Origin: Providencia rettgeri | Lineage (GTDB): Bacteria > Pseudomonadota > Gammaproteobacteria > Enterobacterales > Enterobacteriaceae | NCBI RefSeq assembly: GCF_041075285.1 | Contig: NZ_CP163512.1 | Span: 496,001 to 560,000 of the forward strand | Direction: 5' to 3' | DNA: 64,000 nucleotides | Shown: one piece after another, positions 1 to 10,349 of the stretch | Layout of the letters: every line of letters starts with the position of its first letter | Numbering within the stretch: position 1 is the stretch's first letter | The notes under the pieces: model-generated | Told to the model about the DNA's origin: nothing | The model's input: the letters and a program-made list of their open reading frames with translations, nothing else | The model's database searches: none | Position numbers and translations under genes: made by a program

Positions 1-243
1 GGTGGTGAGCAGCAGCGCGTGGCATTAGCTCGTGCATTTAATGGTCGACCACAAATCTTATTTGCGGATGAGCCAACAGGTAACCTTGATAGACAAACAG
101 GGGATAAAATTGCGGACTTGTTATTCGCGATGAACAAAGAACATGGCACTACGCTGATTTTAGTCACCCATGATAATGAGCTTGCCGCTCGTTGCCAGCG
201 CCGCTTACGGTTAGTCGATGGGCAATTGAGGGAAGAGGCATGA
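1..243 (+). CDS. ybbA: ABC transporter ATP-binding protein YbbA, C-terminal part
   Basis: This is the 3' end of an ABC ATPase whose start lies left of the window. The reading frame is open from base 1. The first residues, GGEQQRVALARA, are the ABC signature; they are followed by Walker B with catalytic Glu (ILFADEPTGNLD) and the H-loop (LVTHD). The TGNLD ending is typical of the LolD/MacB/YbbA subfamily that powers FtsX-like permeases. The stop codon overlaps the start of the next gene (ATGA), a FtsX-type permease, so the two are translationally coupled and form one transporter at the inner membrane. The identification as YbbA rests on this partner and on length after the signature. Confidence 0.9.
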   Translation, partial: GGEQQRVALARAFNGRPQILFADEPTGNLDRQTGDKIADLLFAMNKEHGTTLILVTHDNELAARCQRRLRLVDGQLREEA

Positions 244-2687
244 TTTGGCGTTGGTTCTGGCGTGAATGGAAAACGCCTTCATTACTGATTGTGTGGTTAG
301 CGCTGACGCTCGCCGTTGCCTGTGTTTTGGCACTTGGGCGCATTAGTGACCGCATAGAAAACAGCATGAGCTACCAAAGTCGTGAGTTACTTGCCGGGGA
401 TTTGGTTCTGCGCTCTTCATATCCCAGTGATCCTGCTTGGTTGCAAGAGGCACAAAAAGAGGGGCTAAAGCTGAGTCAGCAGATTTCATTTTCGACGATG
501 GCCTATGCGACGGAAGAGGAAGATGCACGTCCACAACTGGTGTTAGTTAAAGCCGCAGATAAGGGTTATCCACTGTATGGCGACTTAGTCACAGAACCTG
601 CGGGGCTCGTCCCCACTCAAGGGCAAGTGTTAGTTGCTCCTCGCTTATTAGCGTTACTGGATCTGAACATTGGCGATAATATTGATATCGGTGATGCAAC
701 CTTAAAAGTGTCTGGCAAGTTGATCCAAGAGCCCGATAGTGGCTTTAATCCATTCCAAATAGCCCCGCGGGTGTTGATAGCTATCGAGGATGCGCCTTTA
801 ACGGGGGCAATTCAGTTAGGTAGCCGTTTAACATACCGTGACATGTTCGCGGGAGATAGCCAGAGTATCGAGGCATTTAAGCAAAAGTTTGCTAACGAAC
901 TGCGCAATGATCAGCGCTGGTATACGTTAAATGAAGATAATGGCGCGGTTGGTAAAACCTTCCAACGCGCCCAGCAATTTTTACTGTTATCCGTATTATT
1001 AACCTTACTGCTGGCTATTGCTGCGGTGGTGGTTTCCATGACCCACTACTGCCGCAGCCGTCATCAGCTTATCGCGGTACTGAAAACGTTGGGTGCAGGG
1101 CGCAGGGCGCTGCGTAAATGGATTATTGGTCAGTGGCTAGTGATTTTAGTGGCGGCGGCATTACTCGGTTCATTATTAGGGTTAGCGTTTGAAGGTATTT
1201 TGATGCAAATTCTGGGGGCTATGCTGCCAAAAGCATTACCCCCGGCTAGCTTAATGCCATGGGTATGGGCTATTGGTACCTTGTTTATCATTGCCATCAT
1301 TGTGGGCAGTCGCCCTTATTACCAATTGATGGCCACGCAACCTTCGCGGGTATTACGTGAAGATGCCAAATCCCCAGTGTGGCCGCTGCATTATTACCTC
1401 CCAGTGGTGAGTGTAATTGTCGTCGGTGGGTTGTTTATTTTTGCGGGGGTGAATCCGCTATTGTGGTCGATTCTGGCTGGGATTGTGGTGGTTGCCATTT
1501 TATTGGCTTTGATAGGCTGGATTGGCCTTTGGGGGCTGCGCCATATTAAGTTTCGTCAACTCAGTTTGCGTCTTTCAGTCAGCCGCTTATTGCGTCAACC
1601 ACTACAAACCATCACGCAAATGAGCGCGTTTTCATTATCGTTTATGTTATTAGCGTTGTTGATTTTAGTGCGCGGGGATTTACTCGAACGCTGGCAGCAA
1701 CAGTTACCCGCAGATAGCCCAAATTATTTTCTGATCAATATGAATGCGTCTCAACTGGAGCCAGTGACGCAGCTATTAGCACAGTACCAAGTCACACCTA
1801 CTGAGTTTAACCCAGTGGTATTAGCACGTTTAACCGATATTAATGGTCAATCAGCCATTGAGTGGGCAGATAAGCGTGACCCTAACAATAATACGGTTAG
1901 GCGCGAGTTAAGCTTAACGTGGCAATCCCAATTGGCCCCAGCAAATATCGTTAATGAAGGCACATGGCCGCCAAAAGCGGGAGAGGTTTCTATTGAGCAA
2001 ACCGTGGTGAAAGAGTTAGGGTTAAAACTGGGTGATAAACTGACGTTTAACGCAGGGGCTCAAGTTTTTACTGCCACGGTAAGCAGTATACGTACTGTGG
2101 ATTGGGAAAGCTTACGACCGAATTTCTACTTTATTTTTTCGCAAGAAAGCCTGTCGAACATGCCAACAACATGGTTAAGTAGCTTTCATTATGAAGGTGA
2201 TGGCCAATTATTAACGCAACTTAGTCGTCATTATCCAACCATCAATGTGCTGGATACGGGGGCGATCATCACGCAAATTCAGCAAATTCTTCAGCAAGTG
2301 AGCCAAGCCCTCGAAGTGATGGTGGTATTGGTGATTTTCTGCGGGCTACTATTATTGTTGGCGCAAATTCAAGTGGGAATGAGCCAACGAGAGCGTGAGT
2401 TAGTGGTGTATCGAACCTTAGGGGCGAGTAAAAAGCTGATGCGCAGAACATTATGGAGCGAGTTTGCTTTGCTCGGCTTAATGGCTGGTCTTGCCGCTGC
2501 TTTTGGGGCTGAAATTGCCCTGTGGTTACTGCAAAGTAAAGTGTTTGATTTCCCATGGCAACCGGAATGGCGTATGTGGGGGCTGTTACCCTTGTGCGCG
2601 GCCATGTTGTTATCCATTTGTGGCGGTTGGTTAGGTTTACGTTTATTAGGAACGGGAAGTCAACATCGCCGGTTACCAAATGGGTAA
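240..2687 (+). CDS. ybbP: FtsX-family ABC transporter permease YbbP
   Basis: Large inner-membrane permease of 815 residues, close to the E. coli YbbP length of about 804. An N-terminal membrane helix follows MIWRWFWREWKTPS, then a periplasmic domain, then a block of membrane segments (about residues 260-470), a second periplasmic domain and a last set of helices near the C-terminus. This duplicated FtsX architecture is that of YbbP/LolCE-like permeases. I start it at 240, where ATG overlaps the ybbA stop, rather than at an in-frame start 48 bases upstream inside ybbA. In E. coli ybbA-ybbP sits beside tesA; its substrate is not established. Confidence 0.92.
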   Translation: MIWRWFWREWKTPSLLIVWLALTLAVACVLALGRISDRIENSMSYQSRELLAGDLVLRSSYPSDPAWLQEAQKEGLKLSQQISFSTMAYATEEEDARPQLVLVKAADKGYPLYGDLVTEPAGLVPTQGQVLVAPRLLALLDLNIGDNIDIGDATLKVSGKLIQEPDSGFNPFQIAPRVLIAIEDAPLTGAIQLGSRLTYRDMFAGDSQSIEAFKQKFANELRNDQRWYTLNEDNGAVGKTFQRAQQFLLLSVLLTLLLAIAAVVVSMTHYCRSRHQLIAVLKTLGAGRRALRKWIIGQWLVILVAAALLGSLLGLAFEGILMQILGAMLPKALPPASLMPWVWAIGTLFIIAIIVGSRPYYQLMATQPSRVLREDAKSPVWPLHYYLPVVSVIVVGGLFIFAGVNPLLWSILAGIVVVAILLALIGWIGLWGLRHIKFRQLSLRLSVSRLLRQPLQTITQMSAFSLSFMLLALLILVRGDLLERWQQQLPADSPNYFLINMNASQLEPVTQLLAQYQVTPTEFNPVVLARLTDINGQSAIEWADKRDPNNNTVRRELSLTWQSQLAPANIVNEGTWPPKAGEVSIEQTVVKELGLKLGDKLTFNAGAQVFTATVSSIRTVDWESLRPNFYFIFSQESLSNMPTTWLSSFHYEGDGQLLTQLSRHYPTINVLDTGAIITQIQQILQQVSQALEVMVVLVIFCGLLLLLAQIQVGMSQRERELVVYRTLGASKKLMRRTLWSEFALLGLMAGLAAAFGAEIALWLLQSKVFDFPWQPEWRMWGLLPLCAAMLLSICGGWLGLRLLGTGSQHRRLPNG

Positions 2688-2703
2688 TTAATATATCGTG
2701 AAT

Positions 2704-2733
2704 AATTGGGCGCGAAATAATTCGCGTCCAATT
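2704..2733 (+). terminator. Hairpin after ybbP
   Basis: A 13-bp stem (AATTGG-G-CGCGAA against its complement, one G-T pair) with a 4-base loop lies 16 bases after the ybbP stop. No T-run follows on the plus strand, so it may be a weak or Rho-assisted terminator or an mRNA end-protecting hairpin. Confidence 0.5.
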
Positions 2734-2827
2734 AAAATAACTGTCTCTAATCCTTCACAAAAACGTCATTCGCTCAAGTTATGATCCTGCCGTCGATTAT
2801 TGATAGCCTTAAAATGGAAACATAACC

Positions 2828-4210
2828 ATGCAGCATAACAACACGATTAAACGCTCAATTCAATGGAAGTTAGGTTCCTTTTCTATACTGGCAAGTTTAA
2901 TTTCATTTAGTCTCTCAGGGTTTGCTCAACAAGAGGTGCCAGCCATACTGGCGGGGCATGCTATTTTGCCTGTTGATTCCACTGTTCCTGCGCCGCAAAA
3001 TGCCCCTTCAGATCTGCAAGTGAGTGGGAAATTCACCACTGGCACACGTGTCGAGACCCTCGGCAAAGTAGAAGGAAAATCGGCAGATCGCCCAACAGGG
3101 AAATCCATCCCAATTAAAGGGCAGCCGTTGCAAGGCCATTCAGGGATTAAACGTATGGCGGATGGTACCTACTGGGTATTAACGGATAACGGGTTTGGTA
3201 ATAAAGTGAATTCACCAGACTCCATGTTGTATGTGACGCAATACGATATTGATTTTAAATCAGGTAAAGCCACGCCACTGAAAACGGTTTTCTTCCATGA
3301 TCCTGACAAAGTCATTCCTTTTCACATTATTAATGAGAGCACTAAGGAACGTTATTTAACGGGCAGTGATTTCGACCCAGAGAGTTTTCAGTTTGCTGAT
3401 GGGGCACTATGGGTAGGGGATGAATTTGGCCCATACCTGATAAAAATGGATTTGGATGGCAAAGTGTTAGCCCTGTTTGAAACGCAAGTAGAAGCTAAAA
3501 AAGTGGTTTCTCCAGACCATTACCAAGTCACCACGCCGGGTAAACCAACAGATAAAGTGGCTTTCCAAGTCAATCGTTCAAAAGGGTTTGAAGGGATGGC
3601 TTCCTCACCAGATGGTTCAAAACTGTACCCGATGCTTGAAGGGGCAATTTGGCGCGATGAAATACAAGATTATGAAAATGTGGATGGCAAACGTGCTGCT
3701 CGCATTCTTGAATTTGATGTGAAAAAGCAAGATTGGACGGGTAGAAGCTGGTTATATCTTTTTGAAGATAACCAGAATGCGATTGGTGATTTTAATTTAA
3801 TTGATGATACTCACGGGCTCATTATTGAGCGTGACAACGGGGAAGGGACTTCAGACAAAGCCTGTGCTGTGGGCAGCACAAATACCGAAAATTGCTTTAG
3901 TCATCTTGCGAAGTTTAAACGCGTTTATCGCATTGAATTTTCAGATAAAAATGTTGGTGGGATGGTTGATAAACAAGCCTATATTGATTTGATGAATATT
4001 AAAGACCCGAATAATCAAGCAAGGAAGGCACTGAATGAGGGGGTGTTTACCTTCCCATTCTTCACAATTGAAAATGTGGATGTGGTTGATGATGAACATA
4101 TTATCGTGGGGAACGATAATAACTTTCCATTCTCATCGAGCCGCGAGCCGAACCAAGCTGATGATAATGAATTTATTTTGTTGAAAGTGCCTGAATTGTT
4201 AAAGCCTTGA
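2828..4210 (+). CDS. Esterase-like phytase-family periplasmic protein
   Basis: Protein of 460 residues with an N-terminal signal peptide: charged start, then a hydrophobic stretch LGSFSILASLISFSLSGFA, cleavage near A-Q-Q. The rest matches the general pattern of the 'esterase-like activity of phytase' family (PF13449): a beta-propeller-like protein with MADGTYWVLTDNG and GALWVGDEFGPYLI, where Asp/Glu residues likely bind metal. The family is exported and poorly characterised; phosphatase or phytase activity is inferred from family membership. It is a single gene with its own terminator at 4315. The two cysteines in ACAVGSTNTENC could form a disulfide in the periplasm. Confidence 0.75.
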   Translation: MQHNNTIKRSIQWKLGSFSILASLISFSLSGFAQQEVPAILAGHAILPVDSTVPAPQNAPSDLQVSGKFTTGTRVETLGKVEGKSADRPTGKSIPIKGQPLQGHSGIKRMADGTYWVLTDNGFGNKVNSPDSMLYVTQYDIDFKSGKATPLKTVFFHDPDKVIPFHIINESTKERYLTGSDFDPESFQFADGALWVGDEFGPYLIKMDLDGKVLALFETQVEAKKVVSPDHYQVTTPGKPTDKVAFQVNRSKGFEGMASSPDGSKLYPMLEGAIWRDEIQDYENVDGKRAARILEFDVKKQDWTGRSWLYLFEDNQNAIGDFNLIDDTHGLIIERDNGEGTSDKACAVGSTNTENCFSHLAKFKRVYRIEFSDKNVGGMVDKQAYIDLMNIKDPNNQARKALNEGVFTFPFFTIENVDVVDDEHIIVGNDNNFPFSSSREPNQADDNEFILLKVPELLKP

Positions 4211-4216
4211 TTGACT

Positions 4217-4250
4217 TTGTGCCACCCGAATGCCCCTTGTGGTGGCACAA
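4217..4250. repeat. Inverted repeat after the phytase-like gene
   Basis: A perfect 10-bp inverted repeat (TTGTGCCACC against GGTGGCACAA) with a 14-base loop begins 6 bases after the stop codon. There is no T-run; it may stabilise the mRNA end ahead of the stronger terminator at 4315. Confidence 0.5.
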
Positions 4251-4314
4251 TATGAAACGCATGTTGTGATCCAATATCTGGTTTTATGATTATTTTCCCT
4301 TGGTTTTTAGCTTT

Positions 4315-4339
4315 CCCGAGCCAGCACTCGGGATTTTTT
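4315..4339 (+). terminator. Rho-independent terminator
   Basis: CCCGAG pairs with CTCGGG across a 6-base loop and is followed by ATTTTTT. It terminates the phytase-like gene and touches the end of the convergent MFS gene. Confidence 0.8.
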
Positions 4340-5576
4340 ATTGATTGTTTAAGGCAGGTGGTTTCATCATTAAGGTTAAACCAAGGATCACCACAACAGG
4401 GGTAGCAATAATCAAAAATGCAGGGGTAAAGCTACCTGTGTAGTCTTTGATCCCCCCGGCAATAAATGGTGCTAAGCAAGCAATAGTTGAAATTAAATTA
4501 ACGACAGAAAATAACTCTAAATATGGACCACGACCAAAGTAGTTTGACAACAAAACACTGGATGCCAAAAACGTCATGCCGTAACCGACCCCTACGCACA
4601 AAACAAACAAAATCAACCAAACCCATGACGTTGCGATACTGAGGAAGATCACTCCAAGTACCATGATAATTAAGCTGCCAATCAGCAGTTTTTTCGGTTC
4701 CAGCCATTCCCCTGCGGCCCCACCAATAAATCGTGAAAATGCATTAACAAAAGCCATTGTGCTTAGTAATGAAACTGCGACTGTCATACCAAAGCCACGC
4801 TCTTCAATATGGGCAACAGCAAAGCTATTCACTGTGATCCCACACCATAAGAACGACGTATAAGTTGCAGCAATTAAATAAAATTGCCATGTTCGCAGAG
4901 CCCGACCAACTGTCCACACCTCAGCGGTGCGGTAAATCGGTTTACTTGCATCACTGATCTGCTTTTGCATTACTTTTTTGGCGTGCTCTTGCTCTTGCTT
5001 GCCTTCACGTAACATAAAAATGGTGATTAACGTAATAATGCTCAGATAAACTGCGCACAGTACCCAGTGCATACGCCACGACCCTAATTGGTTAGATGCG
5101 TAGAAATAAATCCAGGGACCAGCAACCCCGCCGAGCCCACCAATGGTGAAATACAAACCAAAGGCGAGAGATTGTTTTTCAAATAAGCGAGAAAGCACGT
5201 AAGTGCCTGGTACTGTAGCTAGTAAGGTAAAACCGATACCAATTAACGCTGTACCGAGGAAATAGGTGCTAATGGCGTTGGTGGAATATAGGTTATAGAA
5301 CCCCGCAATAAACACCAAGGTACCCAACAATAATGTAGTTCGTACGCCAACTTTACGGATTAACAGTGAAGGAAGAAAACTGGCTAAGCCGCAGGTTAAA
5401 CCTAATAAGGTAAAACCGAACCCTGCTTCACTCCAGCTCCACTTCAGCTCGCTGATCATTTCTGGTAAAACCACGCCTAAAGAGGTGAAGGTTGTGGCGG
5501 TGGCTAAAAAATAGACTAATCCTAAGAGAATTAAAATACACCACTGATAAAACGGACTAAAATGCTGCGAGGACAT
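4338..5576 (-). CDS. MFS transporter, OxlT-like family
   Basis: Integral membrane protein of 412 residues with about 12 hydrophobic segments in two halves separated by a charged cytoplasmic loop (REGKQEQEHAKKVMQKQ). The loop between helices 2 and 3 has the MFS-A-like pattern RKVGVRTTLLLG. It resembles the monocarboxylate/OxlT-like group of the major facilitator superfamily; the substrate cannot be read from the sequence. I place the start at 5576 (MSSQHF) because GGAG lies 5 bases upstream; the longer start at 5600 lacks a good ribosome site. It stands alone between purK and the phytase-like gene. Confidence 0.8.
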   Translation of the reverse strand: MSSQHFSPFYQWCILILLGLVYFLATATTFTSLGVVLPEMISELKWSWSEAGFGFTLLGLTCGLASFLPSLLIRKVGVRTTLLLGTLVFIAGFYNLYSTNAISTYFLGTALIGIGFTLLATVPGTYVLSRLFEKQSLAFGLYFTIGGLGGVAGPWIYFYASNQLGSWRMHWVLCAVYLSIITLITIFMLREGKQEQEHAKKVMQKQISDASKPIYRTAEVWTVGRALRTWQFYLIAATYTSFLWCGITVNSFAVAHIEERGFGMTVAVSLLSTMAFVNAFSRFIGGAAGEWLEPKKLLIGSLIIMVLGVIFLSIATSWVWLILFVLCVGVGYGMTFLASSVLLSNYFGRGPYLELFSVVNLISTIACLAPFIAGGIKDYTGSFTPAFLIIATPVVVILGLTLMMKPPALNNQ

Positions 5577-5646
5577 AGTAACTCCAGTAATGCCGCACAC
5601 CTTTAGTCAGGAGAGTTATCATCTAGATGACGGCGAAAATAGCAAA

Positions 5647-5670
5647 ATGCCCGAAAATAAGTTCGGGCAT
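5647..5670 (-). terminator. Terminator after purEK
   Basis: Perfect 9-bp stem (ATGCCCGAA/TTCGGGCAT), 6-base loop, followed on the minus strand by TTTTGC. It lies 24 bases beyond the purK stop. Confidence 0.75.
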
Positions 5671-5693
5671 CGATTAATGGCTATTTTCTCTAT

Positions 5694-6776
5694 TTATTGA
5701 TGAGAGTACCAGTCTAATTTTGCATTTGCCCACTCAATGCCACTTTTGTACTCATTTGGTAAAAGCGGTATTAATGCGCTAAGCGTGTTGCTTAACAAGT
5801 TACAATCACGGTGGGAGAGATTTAAATGACCCACTTTACGGGCTGGGCGCACTTCTTTTTCATACCAATGCAGATGAACCAGTGGCAAACTGAGCCAATC
5901 AATATTCACATCAGTACCAATTAGATTCACCATGACCGCAGGGCTGTCTACTTCTGGAGATGGCATTGGTAGATCCAAAATGGCACGCAGATGCAATTCA
6001 AATTGACTAATTGAGGCACCATTTTGTGTCCAGTGTCCGCTATTATGCACACGCGGTGCAATTTCATTGATCAGCAGTTTATTGCCTACAACAAAACACT
6101 CCATCGCCATAACACCAATATAACCGAGCTGATCCATGACTGCGCTTAACATAGCTTGGGCTTGTGCTTGTTGAGGATTGGTGGACTTTGGAAAAGCAAC
6201 GCTAGTGCGCAAAATCCCCTCTTGGTGTAGGTTGTGCGTAATCGGGTAAAAAACCGAGTCCCCCGCAGCATTACGTGCACCAATAACGGACACTTCGCCA
6301 TCAAAAGGGATCCCTTGCTCAACAATGCATTCACCATAGATTTCAGCAGGCAGATTGATTTCATCACCCGGGCGTACACGCCATTGCCCACGCCCGTCAT
6401 AGCCGCCAATTCTGCGTTTGACGATCAAAAAATCACCAAACTTAGCAAACAATTCGGGCCACTGATCAGGGGAGTCGAGTCGAGCCCACGGGGCAGTTGC
6501 TAAGTTTAAGCTATCAAATAGGCTTTTTTGTGGAAATCGGTCAGCTAAACGCGGGAAAATATCTCGGTTGATAAACGCATTGTGGCGGGCTAATTCTTTG
6601 GTTAATGGTGTTTCAGGCCAGCGCTCGATTTCAGCAGTAATAACACTTTGCTGATAAGGAACGGCTTCAGGCTCTGCGTCCAGTCCGACAGGGAACACAG
6701 CGATACCTAAAGGTTCCCCTGCTTGGCGCAGCATACGGCCAAGTTGGCCATTACCCAGTACGCAAACGGGTTTCAT
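5694..6776 (-). CDS. purK: N5-carboxyaminoimidazole ribonucleotide synthase PurK
   Basis: ATP-grasp enzyme that carboxylates AIR with bicarbonate and ATP to N5-CAIR in de novo purine synthesis. It has 360 residues (E. coli PurK about 355). The N-terminus CVLGNGQLGRML is the Rossmann-like pre-ATP-grasp loop; KRRIGGYDGRGQW is the ATP-grasp glycine loop; NEIAPRVHNSGHWT is the conserved C-terminal metal/substrate motif. Its ATG overlaps the purE stop as TAATG, so translation is coupled. The order purE-purK and the PurR box upstream match the enterobacterial purEK operon. Confidence 0.97.
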   Translation of the reverse strand: MKPVCVLGNGQLGRMLRQAGEPLGIAVFPVGLDAEPEAVPYQQSVITAEIERWPETPLTKELARHNAFINRDIFPRLADRFPQKSLFDSLNLATAPWARLDSPDQWPELFAKFGDFLIVKRRIGGYDGRGQWRVRPGDEINLPAEIYGECIVEQGIPFDGEVSVIGARNAAGDSVFYPITHNLHQEGILRTSVAFPKSTNPQQAQAQAMLSAVMDQLGYIGVMAMECFVVGNKLLINEIAPRVHNSGHWTQNGASISQFELHLRAILDLPMPSPEVDSPAVMVNLIGTDVNIDWLSLPLVHLHWYEKEVRPARKVGHLNLSHRDCNLLSNTLSALIPLLPNEYKSGIEWANAKLDWYSHQ

Positions 6777-7291
6777 TATGCATCCCTCGGGTCTGGGTTA
6801 TTAAGTACATCATTGGTTTGTGCTTCGCGCCATATGGATAAACGGTTAAAAATGTTTGAGTCGCTGATGGCTAATACTTGTGCAGCTAACAATGCCGCAT
6901 TCGCCGCCCCCGCTTTGCCAATAGCAAGTGTGCCGACAGGGATCCCTTTTGGCATCTGGACGATAGAATATAAACTATCAACCCCACTGAGTGCGGCGCT
7001 TTGTACAGGAACACCAAAAACAGGCACTAATGTTTTAGCGGCGAGCATACCCGGTAGGTGAGCAGCCCCACCTGCTCCTGCAATAATCACATCAAAGCCT
7101 CTTTCTTTGGCGGTTTCTGCAAAAGAAAACAGTTTATCAGGTGTACGGTGTGCAGAGACAATTTCGACGTGAAAAGGGATCTGGAGCTCGGTTAATACAT
7201 CAGCAGCGTGCTGCATGGTCGTCCAATCACTTTTTGAACCCATAACAATGGCGATTTTTGCCGCAGATTGAGCAGAAGCTTGGGCAGTCAT
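6776..7291 (-). CDS. purE: N5-CAIR mutase PurE
   Basis: Converts N5-CAIR to CAIR, the step after PurK. It has 171 residues from the start chosen here (E. coli 169). GSKSDW at about residues 22-27 and [10 protein letters not shown] are the class I PurE active-site motifs, and [15 protein letters not shown] is the substrate loop. I choose ATG at 7291, which has AGGAAAG six bases upstream; an in-frame start at 7324 would add an unrelated 11-residue leader. First gene of the purEK operon, PurR-controlled. Confidence 0.97.
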   Translation of the reverse strand: MTAQASAQSAAKIAIVMGSKSDWTTMQHAADVLTELQIPFHVEIVSAHRTPDKLFSFAETAKERGFDVIIAGAGGAAHLPGMLAAKTLVPVFGVPVQSAALSGVDSLYSIVQMPKGIPVGTLAIGKAGAANAALLAAQVLAISDSNIFNRLSIWREAQTNDVLNNPDPRDA

Positions 7292-7373
7292 TGAGTGCTT
7301 TCCTGTATTGAAAAAAAACGTCACCCGAAGGTGGAGAATTGAATTGTGCCGATCATATCACGACAAAGCAGCA

Positions 7374-7389
7374 AGGAAAACGTTTGCGT
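7374..7389 (-). promoter_or_regulatory. PurR operator of purEK
   Basis: Read on the minus strand the site is ACGCAAACGTTTTCCT, a full match to the PurR consensus ACGCAAACGTTTTCNT. It lies about 83-98 bases upstream of the purE start, where PurR-hypoxanthine/guanine represses purEK in E. coli. Confidence 0.92.
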
Positions 7390-7441
7390 GATTAATTAGT
7401 AAGCAAACAGACATGCTAACAACCAACAACTTACGTCACTG

Positions 7442-8167
7442 TTATTCGAAAGGGAAAAAAATTAACTCGATACCTTGTTCATTGATAACAAAGGCGGAAC
7501 CTTCATGGTGCCATGCACCCAATACGCCACGAAAATGCACTTTACCACCAATGTTGATTTCGTGAATGGCAGGGCGGTGGGTATGACCATGGATCATCCA
7601 TTGCGCTTGATATTTTTTTAATGCATTAACCACCGCTTGCGGATTAACATCCATAATGGATTCGGCTTTCATGCTACTGGCATACTGGCTATTTTTACGC
7701 ATTTTTTGCGCTATCCGACGGCGAATAAAGAGAGGAAGTGTGAGAAATAGGCGTTGGATCCAAGGGGTATGGACTTTTTTACGGTAGTTTTGATAGGCCA
7801 TGTCGTCGGTGCATAGAGTATCACCGTGTAGAATCAAAATGCGCTTATCATAAATATCGAGAACAGTTTCTTGCGGTAAAATCGTCATGCCACATTGCTT
7901 GGCATAGTGTTTGCCAATTAAAAAATCACGGTTACCATGAATAAAATAGCAAGGAATGCCCTTTTCTGTGAGCTGTTTCAATACATTGGCAACACGTTGA
8001 TGAAGGGGATTATCATCGTCATCGCCCACCCAGTAATTGAAGAAATCACCGAGAATATACAGGCTGTCTGCGTGAATAGCTTGTTGTTGAATAAAATTGA
8101 TAAAACCGGCGGTGATCGCCGGTTCATCTTCACTCAAATGCAGATCTGCAATGATGTAAGTGGACAT
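7442..8167 (-). CDS. lpxH: UDP-2,3-diacylglucosamine diphosphatase LpxH
   Basis: Hydrolyses UDP-2,3-diacylglucosamine to lipid X and UMP in lipid A synthesis, at the inner face of the inner membrane. It has 241 residues (E. coli 240). All calcineurin-like metal motifs are present: DLH at residues 8-10, GDFFNYW, HGNRDF, HGDTLC and HGHTHRP. Its start lies 10 bases beyond the ppiB stop, as in the enterobacterial ppiB-lpxH pair. Confidence 0.96.
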   Translation of the reverse strand: MSTYIIADLHLSEDEPAITAGFINFIQQQAIHADSLYILGDFFNYWVGDDDDNPLHQRVANVLKQLTEKGIPCYFIHGNRDFLIGKHYAKQCGMTILPQETVLDIYDKRILILHGDTLCTDDMAYQNYRKKVHTPWIQRLFLTLPLFIRRRIAQKMRKNSQYASSMKAESIMDVNPQAVVNALKKYQAQWMIHGHTHRPAIHEINIGGKVHFRGVLGAWHHEGSAFVINEQGIELIFFPFE

Positions 8168-8177
8168 AAGATCAGGA

Positions 8178-8672
8178 TTACTCGCTGACAGTCACTTTTT
8201 CGATCACAACATCTTCACGAGGAACGTCTTGGTGGAAACCGCTACGACCAGTTGGAACGCCTTTAATTTTATCAACCACGTCCATACCTTCAACCACTTC
8301 AGCAAATACACAGTAACCCCAGCCGTCTGGGCGCTCTGAACGGAAGTTTAAGAAGTCATTGTCAACAACGTTGATAAAGAATTGTGCAGTAGCAGAGTGC
8401 GGATCGTTAGTACGAGCCATTGCCAGCGTACCACGGGTGTTTTTTACACCGTTGTTTGCTTCGTTTTTAATAGGCGCTTTCGTGTTTTTTTGTTCCATGC
8501 CCGGCTCAAAACCACCGCCTTGGATCATGAAACCGTTAATAACACGGTGGAAAATGGTATTATTGTAAAAACCTTCACGGCAGTATGTTAAAAAGTTTTC
8601 GACAGTGACTGGCGCTTTATCGTCAAATGTTTTGATAACAATGTCGCCGTGATTGGTATGAAATGTAACCAT
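8178..8672 (-). CDS. ppiB: Cytoplasmic peptidyl-prolyl cis-trans isomerase B (cyclophilin)
   Basis: Cyclophilin of 164 residues without signal peptide, as in E. coli PpiB (164). [13 protein letters not shown] carries the catalytic Arg and the Phe/Met/Gln active-site residues, and [19 protein letters not shown] forms the other side of the pocket. It accelerates Xaa-Pro isomerisation in protein folding. It is the first gene before lpxH and is divergent from cysS. Confidence 0.96.
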   Translation of the reverse strand: MVTFHTNHGDIVIKTFDDKAPVTVENFLTYCREGFYNNTIFHRVINGFMIQGGGFEPGMEQKNTKAPIKNEANNGVKNTRGTLAMARTNDPHSATAQFFINVVDNDFLNFRSERPDGWGYCVFAEVVEGMDVVDKIKGVPTGRSGFHQDVPREDVVIEKVTVSE

Positions 8673-8940
8673 AATAGCTATCCTGAATAATTGTTTTTTG
8701 TGCGCTATCTTGCGAAAGCGTTGAGATCTGCACGTTTATATCACAGATAAAACCTGACTTGAAGTGACAGTGCGTTTTGTCTGCGGTTTATAGCATAATA
8801 GGTGTGTGTGAAATACCGGTTGAATTTAAAAAGGAAAGGCAGGGTAAACCCTTGCATTCTTAAGGTGATCGGGGTTCAATAACATGGTATTTTACCCATA
8901 GAAATCGATAATCATTTTTCACTTACATGGAAAAGTCCAG

Positions 8941-10329
8941 ATGCTACAAATTTTTAATACACTAAGTCGTCAAAAAGAAGAGTTTAAGCCCATCCACGCA
9001 GGAAAGATTGGGATGTATGTGTGTGGCATCACTATCTACGACTTGTGTCATATCGGCCATGGCCGTACATTTGTGGCATTTGATGCAATCAGCCGCTATT
9101 TGCGTTATTTAGGCTATGATTTGAATTATGTGCGTAATGTGACGGATATTGATGATAAAATCATTAAACGTGCCGCAGAAAATAATGAAAGTGTTGAAGA
9201 ACTCACTACACGTATGCTTGCAGAAATGCACAAAGATTTTGATGCACTGAATATTTTACGTCCTGATAGCGAACCACGTGCAACGCACCATATCGATGAA
9301 ATTATTGAGCTGACTCAGAGCCTCATTAAACGAGGTCATGCTTATATTGCTGATAACGGCGATGTGATGTTTGAGGTTAAAACGGATCCCAATTATGGTT
9401 TGTTGTCGCGCCAAGATTTAGAACAGTTGCAAGCGGGTGCTCGTGTCGAAGTGGCAGATGTGAAACGCAATCCAATGGATTTCGTGCTGTGGAAAATGTC
9501 CAAAGAGGGAGAACCAAGTTGGCAGTCTCCATGGGGCTTAGGTCGTCCTGGCTGGCACATTGAGTGTTCGGCAATGAACAGTAAAACATTAGGCAATCAT
9601 TTTGATATTCATGGGGGCGGTTCGGATTTAATGTTCCCACACCATGAAAATGAGATTGCACAATCTACCTGTGCTCATGATGGTCCATATGTTAATTATT
9701 GGATGCATTCTGGTATGGTTATGGTGGACAGAGAGAAAATGTCTAAGTCTCTCAATAACTTTTTTACCATCCGTGATGTATTGGAATATTACGATGCTGA
9801 AACTGTACGTTATTTCCTATTGTCGGGCCATTACCGTAGTCAACTGAACTACACCGAAGAAAACCTAAAGCAAGCTCGTAGCGCATTAGAACGTATGTAC
9901 ACGGCATTACGTGGTACAGATCAGTCAGCTAAACCTGCGGGCGGAGAAGCTTTTAAAGCACGATTTATTGAAGCCATGAACGATGACTTTAATACACCTG
10001 AAGCCTATTCTGTGTTATTTGATATGGTGCGTGAAGTCAACCGTCTAAAAGCGGAAGATATGGCAGCAGCTAATGGTATGGCAGCAGAACTCCGTGAGTT
10101 GGCGGGCGTGCTCGGCTTACTAGAACAAGAGCCGGAAAGTTTCTTAAAAGGCGGCGCTCAACGTGAAGATGACGCAGAAGTGGCAAAAATTGAAGCATTA
10201 ATTAAGCAACGTAATGATGCGCGCCAAAGCAAAGACTGGGCGCTGGCAGATCAAGCGCGTGATGCGTTGACGGCGATGGGGGTTGTATTGGAAGATTCAT
10301 CGGCAGGTACTACATGGCGTCGTAAGTAA
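8941..10329 (+). CDS. cysS: Cysteine--tRNA ligase
   Basis: Class I aminoacyl-tRNA synthetase charging tRNA-Cys; 462 residues (E. coli 461). The HIGH motif appears as CHIGHGRT near residue 36 and KMSKS as EKMSKSLNN. Cys28, the Cys in WHIECSAM and the His and Glu in HHENE are the zinc site that selects cysteine. The C-terminal helical domain ends in TTWRRK, the anticodon-recognition tail. Monocistronic; followed by the 201-bp repeats that supply terminator-like hairpins. Confidence 0.98.
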   Translation: MLQIFNTLSRQKEEFKPIHAGKIGMYVCGITIYDLCHIGHGRTFVAFDAISRYLRYLGYDLNYVRNVTDIDDKIIKRAAENNESVEELTTRMLAEMHKDFDALNILRPDSEPRATHHIDEIIELTQSLIKRGHAYIADNGDVMFEVKTDPNYGLLSRQDLEQLQAGARVEVADVKRNPMDFVLWKMSKEGEPSWQSPWGLGRPGWHIECSAMNSKTLGNHFDIHGGGSDLMFPHHENEIAQSTCAHDGPYVNYWMHSGMVMVDREKMSKSLNNFFTIRDVLEYYDAETVRYFLLSGHYRSQLNYTEENLKQARSALERMYTALRGTDQSAKPAGGEAFKARFIEAMNDDFNTPEAYSVLFDMVREVNRLKAEDMAAANGMAAELRELAGVLGLLEQEPESFLKGGAQREDDAEVAKIEALIKQRNDARQSKDWALADQARDALTAMGVVLEDSSAGTTWRRK

Positions 10330-10349
10330 ATAAATACGCGCCTACGCGT

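Noticed and set aside
2269..2679. Minus-strand frame of 136 codons inside ybbP
   Set aside because: Fully antisense to a well-supported permease gene and without family-like features.
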